This document shows positions 47,172 through 58,038 of a DNA stretch of 64,000 nt, one piece after another (the first letter of the stretch is position 1; each line of letters starts with the position of its first letter). The notes under the pieces were generated by a model, which saw only the letters and a list, made by a program, of their open reading frames with translations, had not been told where the DNA came from and ran no database searches. The translations under genes and the position numbers were made by a program. Origin of the DNA: Rhizodiscina lignyota (lineage: Eukaryota; Ascomycota; Dothideomycetes; Aulographales; Rhizodiscinaceae); assembly GCA_010015805.1 (NCBI GenBank), contig ML978125.1, positions 1,302,001-1,366,000 of the forward strand, given 5' to 3'.

Positions 47172-48258
47172 ATGATTCAAGACGCCAAATACCAATTTCC
47201 GCGAGATTTTGAAGGATATGGCCAGCAGGGCCGTGACGCTCAATGGCCTGGCGGTGCGCGAATAGCCATCAGTCTATGCCTCAACTATGAGTACGACAGG
47301 TGGAAACATGACAAAGCACGCGCCTAGGGAGCTAACGCAATATCAGAGAAGGTGGAGAGATGACTGTTCTCAATGGTGATCCACATGCAGAGACGATGAA
47401 CTGGGAGAAGTGTAAGAGCGTACCGCAACCTCACAGAAATCTTTTTGGTCGTGAGAACTAACTCGCTTTGACACAGCCGGTGGACCACCCTTCGTAAACG
47501 CCCGACAGCCAAATGTCGAATCAGAGTACGAGTACGGCTCTCGAAGCGGCATCTGGCGTCTCATGCGCGTATTCTCCCAATTCAACTATCCTTTCACACT
47601 GTATGCTGTCGGTCAGGCACTTGAAAAGAATCCAGCGGTTGGGAAAGCATGCGTCGCGGCCGGGCACGAAATCGCTGGTCATGGCTACCGCTGGGTAGAC
47701 TTCAAAGATTGGCACCCAGTGGACGAGAAAGAAGACCTCAAAAAGGGCATTCGAGCAATACAAAATATTTGTGGTGTAAGTCCGAAAGGCTGGTATGTGG
47801 GACGTGGATCGCCAAACAGCACTGGTTTAGTTTATGAAGCGTTTAAAGAGATGGGCATTCCTTTAGAGTGGGAGGCAGATTGCTACAGTGACGATGTTCC
47901 AATGTGGCTCGATGTACCATCGGCTCTATCAGGCGACGAGACGAAGCAGGAAGGATTGCTTCACCTGCCTTATTCGTATGATCGTAACGACATGAAATTT
48001 CATCTAGCTGCTGATGGGTTCGGTGGTGAAAGCTGGTATCAATATCTCGTTGATTCGTTTGACATGCTGTATGCGGAAGGAGGAAAAATGATGAGCATTG
48101 GGCTTCATGCGCGTATTGTTGGAAAACCAGGACGAGCGAGAGCCTTGCAAAAGTTCTTTGAATATGTCAGTATGAAGGAAGGTGTGTGGGTTACGACCAG
48201 GGCAGAGATCGCACAACATTGGAGATCGAAGTATCCATACAAACCCAGTACAAGCTGA
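47172..48258 (+). CDS. PuuE-like allantoinase / polysaccharide-deacetylase-fold hydrolase
   Basis: Exons 47172-47290, 47347-47411 and 47477-48258 give 321 residues; introns are 56 and 65 bases. The start MIQDAKYQFPRDFEGYG and the segments WPGGARIAISLCLNYEEGGE, EYEYGSRSGIWRLMRVF, AGHEIAGHGYRW (His pair) and RGSPNSTGLVYEAFKEMG follow the PuuE group of NodB-fold proteins. That group includes metal-independent allantoinases of ureide catabolism as well as enzymes described as deacetylases. There is no signal peptide, which argues for an intracellular small-molecule role and against action on cell-wall chitin. The divergent NCS1 transporter and the following amidase suggest a purine- or pyrimidine-derived nitrogen compound as substrate. 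Confidence 0.82.
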
Positions 48259-48518
48259 ATGAGCGAGACATGTACATACACGCTCTTAGATCGAAGTTAC
48301 ATACTGAGACATCTCTGAAATAAGACATTTAAAAAGTCCATTTATTATTGCAGGATTTGCATTGACTAACGTGAATTCTGTAAGTGGATGGACAGATATC
48401 ATCCGACGTGCCGGGTAACCTATCTCCTGAACTTGCCCTTTCATAAAGCATCACCATCAGCCCACCATGGCTCATCATTGCCTTGATCGTTGTTATAGTT
48501 TCATTTATCGATATCAAC

Positions 48519-50416
48519 ATGCCAAAGTACGAAGAAATAAGCGCTGCGAAACGCGCCGAGCGCGATTCAAAAATCCCTGCCGAATTTCGCATCACTGTCC
48601 CTGAGGACGACGACAACCTCCTGGAGCTGCCTCGGGCCTGTGGCATTTTTACTGATCAAGAACTCTCTATAACAGAAGATCATGATTCAGTAGCACTCCT
48701 AGAAGCGATCAGAGATGGCCGATTCAGCTGTCTTGATGTGGTAACAGCGTTCTGCAAAGTATGTCGGCCTTCGACAACTCCCGTCAAGTGGCCGCCAAGC
48801 TGACTGTCTAGAGAGCAGCAGTAGCCCAGCAGGCTCTAAATTGCCTTACAGAGATATTTTTCGATCAAGCTTACGAGCGCGCTCGATTCCTCGATGACCA
48901 CTTCAAGCGAACAGGAAAGCCCATTGGTCCTTTGCACGGGCTTCCCATTGCGTTGAAGGATAGCATCAATGTAGCCGGCGTCGATTCGACTATCGGCGTG
49001 ACAGCTTTTGCGTTCAAACCCGAGCCGAAAAACTCCATCATTGTTGACATGCTGCTTGATCTTGGAGCTGTGATGTACGTGAAAACTAATGTACCACAAT
49101 GTAAGTCGGAGTGGCATCATCGACGAAGTCGGATCACGTTACTAAGTATCAATGTAGCAATGATGGTGCCAGATACAGAGAACTTCTGTTTTGGCCGCAC
49201 CAGAAATCCTCGGTCGAAACATCTTACTGCTGCTGGTAGCTCTGGTGGCTTGGGAGCATTAGTTGGGTTTAGGGGAGCCCCTGCTGGGATCGGAACAGAT
49301 GTTGGGGGTTCTGTCAGGGAAGCTGTTACGAAAACGTGACCTTGGGACACTGAACTGACAAACCCACAGAATCCCGGCTTATTGCAACGGTGTCTATGGA
49401 GTAAAGCCGTCGTCCGGGGTACTTCCTTATCACTATCTGAAAGGCTATCTCACAGAAGGAGCTGAGATGATCGGCATCCTATGCGTCAACGGAGTCATTG
49501 CGGTCTCCCTTCGGGATTGTGATCTCCTCCTCCGCGCCAACGCTGAAGCGGAGCCTTGGTTATATGATCCTGGTTGTGCGTATCTGCCTTGGGACCCATC
49601 GCCGCTACCCTCCAGGCCGCTGGTCTTTGGTGTGATTTCAAAGGACCACGAGACCCATCTCTTGCCACCCCTGAAAAGAGTCCTTGATGAGGCCTGCAGC
49701 AAGCTGAAAGCTGCAGGTCATGAATTGGTCGAGATAGAGCTCTATAAGAGCGACGAACTCGCGAGCAATGCCTCAAACTTTTTTCAAATAGAAGGCGCCA
49801 CTGTAACTTTTCATGTGCCCTGTCCTGTAAATTATGCTAATGCTCATACAGGCTCTTGATCTTGCGCGCTCTGAGACAGGCGAACCCTATACTGAAGCTG
49901 TCCAGAAAGGAGGGCTGTATCCGTGCAAACCAGGCACAATATGGGATTTATTTCGCTACACCACCACGCGTGCAGAGTTACAGCTCGACTGGCTTCGATA
50001 CTGGGCATCTACAGCGAAGAAGACGGCATCTGGTCGGCCGATTGACGTTATCCTCTGTCCTCCTCAAAGTGGGCTTCCACGACCCCATGATACGCTAATC
50101 AGGAGCCATTTCTCGCGAGTCTTCAATGTGCTGGACTATCCCGCGGCGATCGTGCAATGTGGGAAGGTTGACTTGGTGAAAGACAGTGTAGATTTGCCTG
50201 CCCCTAGGAGTGCACTAGATGAGCGTGTACAGTCGACTTGTAAGGGAGCCTACTCTAGGCCTTTATAAAATGCTAACGCAATGTATAGTTACGCCAGAGA
50301 AAAGAGAGAGATATAGAGATTTCCCAATTGCTCTGCAGCTTGTAGGGCAGAGGCAGATGGAAGCAAAGCTAATGGAGGTTGCCTCTGTATTCGAAAGCTG
50401 TGTGACAGCTCAATAA
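48519..50416 (+). CDS. Amidase, amidase-signature family
   Basis: Exons 48519-48758, 48812-49100, 49158-49335, 49370-49802, 49852-50239 and 50289-50416 give 551 residues, usual for fungal acetamidase-like enzymes. The catalytic triad is visible: Lys in GLPIALKDSINVAG, and the two serines of TAAGSSGGLGALV and GIGTDVGGSVR. The C terminus has FPIALQLVGQRQ. Intron 3 is odd. In the family GGSxR runs straight into IPAYCNG, but the expected donor after AG at 49318 reads GGAAGC instead of GTAAGC. The next usable GT (49336) leaves a 34-base intron and adds six residues (EAVTKT) beside the active site. So the gene may be compromised, or the site may be spliced unusually. It hydrolyses amides to acid and ammonia; the substrate is unknown. 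Confidence 0.8.
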
Positions 50417-52536
50417 CGGGAGCATTGAAGAGGCACAAAAAAAACTGTTCTTCACCCAGCGGCTCAAGGCGTGGCCGTGTGGATCCGCGATAGAAGGAGG
50501 TAGTGAGGATACAGGCATCTGGGAGAGATCCGGTGTTTTGAACGTAGCTTCTGGTCTGTGGACAAGGCCTTCGTCGCGATGAATGAATCTGCAATCTGCG
50601 AGGCCTCAGCTCTCTCCTTCTGTATCAATCCGAAGTTCTCCCTCGTGAGTTTCGCGACTTTCCAGCTGCTCTGTCGTCTCTAAGGTTGAGCACTGTTGGA
50701 ACCCTAGATACACAGAAATCGAAGGCTAGAAACAGGCCTTTTTCGTAAGCAGGCTCGGATAATTCGATATCCTATCGCAACAGCCGTTTTATGGCTATTT
50801 TAGCTCGAAACAGGTATCAGAATTCTCTGACGGGAAGCCTACCGGCCCTTTCTCTTAATACAACCAATCACTTTCCGGGCGGAAACTCTGAGCGGAAACT
50901 GTAGGCGCGTGAGTGGCCTGCCACGACTGAATTGATGTATTTCACTCAAGCTACTTTAATGTCTTGAACCTTCTGACATAACCAGATTCATTGATTTTGC
51001 TCGTGTACTTTGAGTCCCTAAACATCCAATAGTAATTAAACATGTTTATCTCGCTGCGTGGACTCCGCATTTTCCAGCAACTTACATTGACATCCATCAT
51101 CTTTCAGCCACACTCCCACAAAAGTTTGGAGAACAGGTTAAGCTACAATTGCCTGTCCTAAAGCTTCGTAAACAGTTACACCTGGCAGGACGATGATGCC
51201 TTTCTCAGCAAAATACCCAGCTTCCATACCTCGTGCTGTGTGTGGTGCTAGTAGATAACGTCTGCGGGTGGCATTCGTTTTGGCAGCCATGTGGCAAAAA
51301 GGCTGAATCGTGGCTATGATATGTCGCGCCGCGAGGGTGCATATCTTTGTCAATTAATACATATTATACACGCTGAAGCTGCGCATTTTGGATAAATACT
51401 CTCCGCTGTAGATTTAATGGAGCGTTCAGATGCTCTAGCCTCTCATTCGGACGTCCTTTAGACCCATCAAATTTTGATATATAGGAGAACGAATCAGAGT
51501 AAATGATTGTAATCATAAGGTTAGCCATATCAGTCTTGGTTGGCGTACCCTCACCATCCAGTCCGGAAATCGTACAGTCCCAACTACGGGGGTGGCCCGC
51601 ATGACCTGACAAATAAGTGACTTTCAAGAAGTCGTTGAACCAGATGTGAGTCTGTTATATATCGTGGATGAGTGCATCTCTAACATCAAAGAAGGAGGGA
51701 GAGGGTTGTGGTGGTGATAAAGTTTGGCAAAATCTGGGGTAGATCGGATGGCGTACCGAGAAAGGACCGACCGCTCGTTCCTGGGCAACGTTCAAAACCC
51801 TGCCAGTCGATTTCCTGCAAGCGACTCGAGCCAGGACAAGACTTTCTTTCCAATTTGGATGCTGATAGCTAGAGTCTAGCGAAGCACAAAGGCCTGTCCA
51901 CGACTTGTGAGCATTGTTTGGTGTGGATGGTCACCTGGCTGGGGTTGAGATAACCTCTCCGTCGAGGTTCGTAGGAGCTCATGTGAAAGGCAGACGATTG
52001 CCTAACTGACGCGACAGGAGCGGCAGGTAACCTTGATTCACGCGTTTTTATCGTTCCCTACCCTTTACCATCTCGAATCACTACGCACTCTCGAAACGAA
52101 CTATCGTACGTCTCTAAGAGCGTCCACAAGCATACAGACCGCCAACCCCACTACCTAGAACCCTACGGCCCTCTACGATATCCTACGATAATCCTCGCAA
52201 GGTCTTGGATCTTACTGTTCGTATCCAGCAGAGGTAGCCCGGCGGATTGTGAGACGCCTGCCCTCTTGGGCGTGGGAATGACCGGAGGAAGGAACCAGTT
52301 TCCACCCTCCCGTTAGACCCCGCCCATCCAGGGAGTGGGTGATCAGGAAATTCCAGTTTTAGAGCGGATCTCTGCCCTGGGATCCATGCTGTGAAAGAAT
52401 TATCTTGCTGCCTTGTGGACTGGACCGTGCCTGAGCCGGGAAGCAGCGTTACCGTCCACCTTCGAACACCACACAATTTGTTTCTTGCCCTCAAACATCG
52501 AACACACAACTTTCTTGTCGAAAAGCACAATTCGCA
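50417..52536. other. Long gene-poor stretch upstream of the Rad53-like gene
   Basis: This is 2120 bases. Short minus-strand frames at 51138-51353 and 51364-51627 look weakly protein-like but start with non-ATG codons or lack any domain and splice partners. The last ~500 bases, with CT-rich tracts, are likely the promoter and 5' UTR of the kinase gene. No RNA gene or transposon was recognised. Confidence 0.4.
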
Positions 52537-55500
52537 ATGGACGATGAAGCGACCCAACCATCGACGCAGCAAGTGCTCGATCCGCGTCGGCTCGGACGAA
52601 ACAACTCTGGCCTAAGCGAGAACGACATATCTGATGTTTTGTGCATCCTACACCCAAGCTCGCCCGCTGCATTTCGAGTGGTGCAGCAGACAGCGGAGAA
52701 GAATCCCCAACATGTTCTCCAAAACAGTTCGTTGGGACTATCTGCGGACAACGCGGCCTCGGTCGATATCGAAGAGCAAGAGACTTTCATACTGGCCCCG
52801 AATAATCAAAACCAAGGTCCAGCGATGGATCTCGCATTGCGGTTCTCCTCAAAGAATATTGACCCACTCCTGGGCTTCTGCTTCGGACGCAATCCAAAGC
52901 AGTGCGACATTATCTTTGACATGGATACATCGAAGCGAGTCAGCAACCTGCACTTTCGGATCTATATCAACAGCTCCGGTGTGGTCATGCTCGAGGATAT
53001 ATCTACCAACGGTACGCTGGTTGATAGTTCACACTTGAGGGGTAAGAATGCTCCGAAGAAGGCCACTCGAATGTTGAGCCCTGGGTCCATCATTCAGATA
53101 CTCTCACCAAACCCAGAAGAAGCCCTTAAGTTCATTTTGCGCATTCCCTCAAGAGAAGGGCATATCGAGGAGTACTCGAGAAAATTCCAAGAATACATGG
53201 CACGGATTGCAGTCGCTGAGGAGCACTACCGGGACGTCCATGGGGTCGCAAAGGAAGAAGGAAGGAGAGCAAACGTGCCACATGCTGCTTTGCCTTTCGC
53301 TGGTGCGGCTCCCGCAGGTGGTGGGATACAGGCACCAATCGTGACTTCCAACTACTCTTACGGTATGAAATGGGACGGTGGTACAGAGTATAACGTGACT
53401 GGACTCCTGGGCAAGGGCGCCTTTGCCATGGTCTATCGCTTAGCGACAACTATGGATGGGCAACCACTCGCCGCAAAAGAGCTAGAAAAGAAGCGATTTG
53501 TCAAGAATGGCCAAGTCGACGCAAGACTTGACAATGAGATGCGAATCATGAAGACGTTGCGGCATCCGAACATCGTCGAATATATTGATTACCGGGAAGT
53601 AGCAAATCACTTGTACATCATCATGGAATATGTACCATGTGGTGATTTGCAACGTTATCTTTCCAGGCATGATGTCTTGCCAGAACCATCTGCAAAGTTG
53701 ATGGCAGCTCAAATCCTGGACGCATTAGCATACTTGCATCGCAAGAAGATTACCCATCGCGATATCAAACCCGACAACATCCTCATTGCTTCTGAGGAAC
53801 CTTTCACTGTCAAACTTTCTGACTTTGGGCTCTCAAAGGTGGTGCAGAACAACGAAACCTTCCTCAAAACGTTCTGTGGAACACTCCTGTATTGTGCGCC
53901 AGAAGTGTTTCCCCATTACGACACCAACGCCAATAGCAAGGGAACGAAGCGAAGGCGTACTGGCGCGGCTCCAAAACAATTCCACTCCTACAGCCAATCA
54001 GTGGATATCTGGTCTTTTGCGGCTGTGTTGTGGTTTGCGTTGTCGGGCAACCCACCGTTCGAAGGCGTTGTAGATAATACAGGAAAGGGCATGTTTGATA
54101 GGATCATGGCTACGCGACTAGATGCTTCACCGCTGCTGTCGCAGCGCATCTCTCCACAAGCGGTTGATTTGCTGTTGAAGATGTTGAATACGGATCCTGC
54201 GCAGCGGCCGTCAGAGAAGGAATGTTTGGAGCATCCATGGCTGGCAGGCATTGCGTTATCCCAGGATATTTACGATGACGATGATCTGGCTTCGATTGCC
54301 GAAGAAGAGGAAGGCGCGACCGGCTCGGGCGAAGACCAGGCAGAAGCGCAACTTTCGCAACTCAGTATCAACGGGGAAGACAACGACGACAACGAAGACG
54401 CTGATGAAGAGAACGAGGACACACCGGCGGACTACCTTCACCCTCGCCAATCCAAGAGAGTCCGCGCGGATCGCCTTGTGCCTCGAAACCAACTTCGAGA
54501 CCAACTCGAGTTTGACTCGAGCCCCGAGATTTCGTTCCAAACCTCTCTAGTGCAAGATCAGTCAGGCAATTTCGCTGCTGTTGTGCAACAGCCATCCCGG
54601 AATCCAAGGCTGTTTGGAGAGATTGGACAATCTGCTCTGCGAAGCTCGGGTCTGCTAGGTGAGCACACTACAGCGGCTCTTGAAATGCCTCAACACGACG
54701 GTTCAACATCACTCGACACGAACGGCGTTGGGAACGAGGCAACTGCAGCAAATCGCAGTCTTCATTCCTCTTTTCCCGGTCCGAATGGATCGGGGTCTCA
54801 AATCGAAAAGTTGCCTGCTCATAGTCCACAAGCGGCAGCCAGCTTGCTTGGAGCAGAGTCTTTGATGCGTGATATTAACATGGTGGACTCACCAGGGTCT
54901 GCAAACTCTCTATCGAATGAGCCGCGAACACCGAAGACGCCGGATTTCAGCCAGTTCTCCGCACCCCTTAGCTCCGAAGAGCCTACACCGAAGCCTCCTA
55001 CGGTAACCAGCTTCAGCAGGCAGATCAATCTTCCAATACCTCCATCATTCCTCTTCAACCCCGAGAGCCCAAACTCGAGTCCTATCGGGAACTCGAAGAT
55101 TGACACTATGGATAAGCCGGCAGCCGATGCGCCTGATAAGACCCTCCTTGGCGAAGCAGCTCTCGCTGCTAGACTACCTGATACAATGCATCATTCCCTT
55201 GATGGCTCGGTGGCAGATGATGCCAATGATGAGGAACGAACATCTGCTGGTGCCGAGGACGAATCGAATGCGACGCCAACAACGACAGCAGCAGAAAGCA
55301 ACACGGATTCACAATTTCGTCGACCAGCAACTCGTCTTGGTAAACTCTCCTCGACAACTTCCTCTCGCGGCATTCCACAATTGCCTATCATCCTACGTCT
55401 GGAAAATCGGATCACTATGTGGGGACGCGACCCATCGAACACTGTCGTCTTTCCAGACCCGAAGAACGTTCATATTCCGAAGCGAGGCATTGTGATCTAT

Positions 55501-55800
55501 TTCCATGCCCTTGGCATTGAGAAAGCAGAAGAGGAAGGGCGGGATTGGACGAAGTTGGAGGGTCTCCATACCGTCATCACAACAGGGAGCAAAGTGGGCA
55601 TCTGGATCAATGGCGTGAAGCTGAGATACGAGGAGGGCGGCAGCACGAACTACGGCAGATTGTACACTGGCGACATCATCACGGTTTGCAAGAATCCATT
55701 GGAGGGAGGCGCGACGCTTGAGTTCGTCTGCGAATTCTATCACGGCGAGGCAGCTAACAAGAGGCCGGAAGGCGAGACGTTCGAAGTTCTGAAGTCTTGA
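52537..55800 (+). CDS. rad53: Rad53-like checkpoint kinase with two FHA domains
   Basis: This single exon encodes 1087 residues. FHA1 spans ~95-200 (GRNPKQCD, SNLHFRI, DISTNGT). The Ser/Thr kinase domain spans ~285-575 with LLGKGAFAMVY (glycine loop), AAKELEK (ATP Lys), HRDIKPDNIL (catalytic loop), LSDFGLSK and GTLLYCAPEVF. The kinase carries a basic insert (KGTKRRRTG), a likely nuclear signal. A disordered Ser/Pro-rich region follows, then a C-terminal FHA-like domain near 950-1080 (IILRLENRITMWGRDPSN...). The FHA-kinase-FHA order is that of Rad53 and Neurospora MUS-59; PRD-4/Cds1-type kinases have only one FHA. It should act in the nucleus downstream of Mec1/ATR in DNA damage and replication stress. 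N-terminal TQ sites fit such activation. Confidence 0.9.
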   Translation: MDDEATQPSTQQVLDPRRLGRNNSGLSENDISDVLCILHPSSPAAFRVVQQTAEKNPQHVLQNSSLGLSADNAASVDIEEQETFILAPNNQNQGPAMDLALRFSSKNIDPLLGFCFGRNPKQCDIIFDMDTSKRVSNLHFRIYINSSGVVMLEDISTNGTLVDSSHLRGKNAPKKATRMLSPGSIIQILSPNPEEALKFILRIPSREGHIEEYSRKFQEYMARIAVAEEHYRDVHGVAKEEGRRANVPHAALPFAGAAPAGGGIQAPIVTSNYSYGMKWDGGTEYNVTGLLGKGAFAMVYRLATTMDGQPLAAKELEKKRFVKNGQVDARLDNEMRIMKTLRHPNIVEYIDYREVANHLYIIMEYVPCGDLQRYLSRHDVLPEPSAKLMAAQILDALAYLHRKKITHRDIKPDNILIASEEPFTVKLSDFGLSKVVQNNETFLKTFCGTLLYCAPEVFPHYDTNANSKGTKRRRTGAAPKQFHSYSQSVDIWSFAAVLWFALSGNPPFEGVVDNTGKGMFDRIMATRLDASPLLSQRISPQAVDLLLKMLNTDPAQRPSEKECLEHPWLAGIALSQDIYDDDDLASIAEEEEGATGSGEDQAEAQLSQLSINGEDNDDNEDADEENEDTPADYLHPRQSKRVRADRLVPRNQLRDQLEFDSSPEISFQTSLVQDQSGNFAAVVQQPSRNPRLFGEIGQSALRSSGLLGEHTTAALEMPQHDGSTSLDTNGVGNEATAANRSLHSSFPGPNGSGSQIEKLPAHSPQAAASLLGAESLMRDINMVDSPGSANSLSNEPRTPKTPDFSQFSAPLSSEEPTPKPPTVTSFSRQINLPIPPSFLFNPESPNSSPIGNSKIDTMDKPAADAPDKTLLGEAALAARLPDTMHHSLDGSVADDANDEERTSAGAEDESNATPTTTAAESNTDSQFRRPATRLGKLSSTTSSRGIPQLPIILRLENRITMWGRDPSNTVVFPDPKNVHIPKRGIVIYFHALGIEKAEEEGRDWTKLEGLHTVITTGSKVGIWINGVKLRYEEGGSTNYGRLYTGDIITVCKNPLEGGATLEFVCEFYHGEAANKRPEGETFEVLKS

Positions 55801-56208
55801 CTTTAACTTTTTCACGAACAATTGGTGCGGTTTCATTTGACTTTTCTTTTAAGCATCGGCGCCGGCGGTTCTTTGATTGAAAGTGGCGGGAAAAGCTGAT
55901 CGACGTTACTAGATTGCTACGAAACAAAGGAACCAGGCCTGGCTCATAGTATCATACCTGTAGATATCCAAACTTAATCAAAATCAATGCAGAATTAAAC
56001 AAAAACCCGCCGTTGCAATATCTTGCCTAGCAGCATAATGTAACGCAATTTTAAGTACCAGGCTGACAGAAATGCTTACCCCTAACTGAAAGAGCAAGCA
56101 ATGCATCATATATATCAAAATAAGAAAGAGCAACTGATGCGATAGACTATCTGCCATCTTGCTTCCTTTGTCTGCCTCATTAAAGATAACGTTGCCTTGG
56201 GACTTCCT
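55801..56208. other. Intergenic, convergent 3' ends
   Basis: This is 408 bases between the kinase stop and the stop of the minus-strand 609-residue gene. It is AT-rich at 55975-56160, consistent with two terminators. I see no gene. Confidence 0.45.
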
Positions 56209-58038
56209 TCATCTTGTGTGCCTAGCTCCCTTGGAGGATGTCTGCTTTGGCACATTTGCACAACTTTCCTCCGCCGGCGCTTTGCTGCTATTCCTCGTAC
56301 TCCGCCGCACATGTGGTTTCTTCGCCTGCCATTCGGTGTTTTCTACCTCTTCTTCATCAGTCATTTTCCGTTTCGCAGCTTGTGTGGGCGGAGGCGTTGG
56401 AGGATCGTCGGCTTGGGTTACTTTGTGCTCAGGAGATTCGACAGGATAGCGGATGGATGCAATGAGTTGTTCCCCGACCACCATGAATGGATCTTCAATA
56501 ACTTGAATCTTTGGCTTTTGGACAGGCTGTTTTTTTAGAACGTTTTGCTGGTGGCCGGCTGTTTGAACTTGCCCAGCGATGCGTGCGCTCCTACGCGTAG
56601 GAGACCGGGAAGCTTCGTCGATGGGGTCACGTCTCTGTTCGTCTCGATCACAGGTCCTTGGGTCCTCGTACACAACGACAGAGTTTCGGAATCGCTCTGT
56701 ATCTCCCTCGGTCTGTGCCGAGCTCAAGAGAAAATCGCGCCAGTGTTCCAGAATAGCATCGTGTATGAGGAATGTAATAGTAGGTGCAGGCCCAAAGATT
56801 CGTCCTTTAATCAGGTTATGGAGCTCTTGGTCACCTACGCGACCCTGCCGTTTGATGTCGAACGAGGAATCGTCCTCTGCTTGAAGCTCAACATATTTTA
56901 GGAAGCGTTGCCCCCAATGAAACTCTGCTGCTGGAACTGTTGACGAAGATGGTTGAGGTGAGTGTCTTGGGCTTGAAAGAGGAAGGATCGGTTGTGCTTC
57001 GCCTCTACGGACTTCGGTGTCTCCATGGCTCGTTCCAGGGGTGATTGGGCGTACGCAATTGGTGTCGTGGGACTCATTTCGCGGTTGTCCAGCGGTTATG
57101 ATTCTATTCGTCTCAAGTTGTTCCTGGATCTGCTGCAATTTCTGTCGCTCCAGGCAGTCAACTCGGATTGTGGCAGGTGTTGGGGGCCGCTCCTCATGAT
57201 CCTCGTGCATCCATGTACGCCCTGGAAAGTTGACCCACTTGGGGTTCCAGATTTCCCTCTCTACCCAGGATTGCTTCACAGCAGTGAAGGCAGCTATGAC
57301 TAGGTCTTCAGTATTCCGTGGCATTGACCAGAATTCTCGCTTATTCTGTATCCAGTCCATCTCAATGGAAGCTTGGAACATGAATTGACGATCAGGACGA
57401 GATGCCGAAACGTCGGTAAGCCAAGGATAGCCCTCAGATATGGATCGGGCCTGCAGTTTTTCGTAGCGGTCCAACATGGGGTGCTCAACGTCATCGGCTT
57501 CATGAGCCCAATGGCCATGGACAGACATTCCGCCATCGAGATAACCCCATTTCTGGCCAGTCTCAGGGTCCGTCTCAGTTCTTGCACTCCAAGCACGACC
57601 CCATCCCGATTTCCAGATTCCTTGTTGAATCCAACGATTGCGTACGTTGTTCTGTGCGTTCAAAAACCAGTCGAGACTCTGATCGAGCGGAAGAGTATGT
57701 TGACGTCCGTCTTGCCAGAGTGTATCTTGATGATGGATGCGCAGGATTTCCATGTCAACCTGAGAAATGAATTGACTGGCTGGCATGGATGCGTTCAGGC
57801 GCTTCCATTTCCACTCGTAGATATCTGACTTGTTGAGCTCATCCCATGAAGGGCTCGGCAGCGAGAGAGGCGAGACAGAGATACCAGAATCATATATAAT
57901 ACGCAATGGCGGATCTCGTTGAAAGCGTTTTTCGGTCACCGCCTCCCATCGCTCGGGGGGGTACTTCTCCAGGCGGCGGATGGTGTACTGAATAATTTCC
58001 AATGACTCCCCACTTGATTCGCCTTCGAAGTAGGGCAT
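56209..58038 (-). CDS. Hypothetical protein, 609 residues
   Basis: I do not recognise this protein. It is a single open exon from the ATG at 58038. The first ~290 residues look folded and are unusually rich in Trp (for example YEWKWKRLNASM, RWIQQGIWKSGWGRAW, WVNFPGRTWMHED). A Pro/Ser-rich linker follows. A second folded-looking patch has FHWGQRFLKYVELQAEDD and TITFLIHDAILEHWRDFLL. The C-terminal ~150 residues are basic with SPTRRSARIAG and KRKMTDEEE, resembling nuclear localisation signals. There is no signal peptide or membrane segment, so a nuclear protein is the best guess. Single-exon structure over 1.8 kb with even codon use supports a real gene. Confidence 0.7.
   Translation of the reverse strand: MPYFEGESSGESLEIIQYTIRRLEKYPPERWEAVTEKRFQRDPPLRIIYDSGISVSPLSLPSPSWDELNKSDIYEWKWKRLNASMPASQFISQVDMEILRIHHQDTLWQDGRQHTLPLDQSLDWFLNAQNNVRNRWIQQGIWKSGWGRAWSARTETDPETGQKWGYLDGGMSVHGHWAHEADDVEHPMLDRYEKLQARSISEGYPWLTDVSASRPDRQFMFQASIEMDWIQNKREFWSMPRNTEDLVIAAFTAVKQSWVEREIWNPKWVNFPGRTWMHEDHEERPPTPATIRVDCLERQKLQQIQEQLETNRIITAGQPRNESHDTNCVRPITPGTSHGDTEVRRGEAQPILPLSSPRHSPQPSSSTVPAAEFHWGQRFLKYVELQAEDDSSFDIKRQGRVGDQELHNLIKGRIFGPAPTITFLIHDAILEHWRDFLLSSAQTEGDTERFRNSVVVYEDPRTCDRDEQRRDPIDEASRSPTRRSARIAGQVQTAGHQQNVLKKQPVQKPKIQVIEDPFMVVGEQLIASIRYPVESPEHKVTQADDPPTPPPTQAAKRKMTDEEEVENTEWQAKKPHVRRSTRNSSKAPAEESCANVPKQTSSKGARHTR

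Noticed and set aside
51138-51627. Two short minus-strand frames in the gene-poor region
   Set aside because: The first starts only at TTG directly after a stop, neither has a family match I know, and no intron joins them convincingly.
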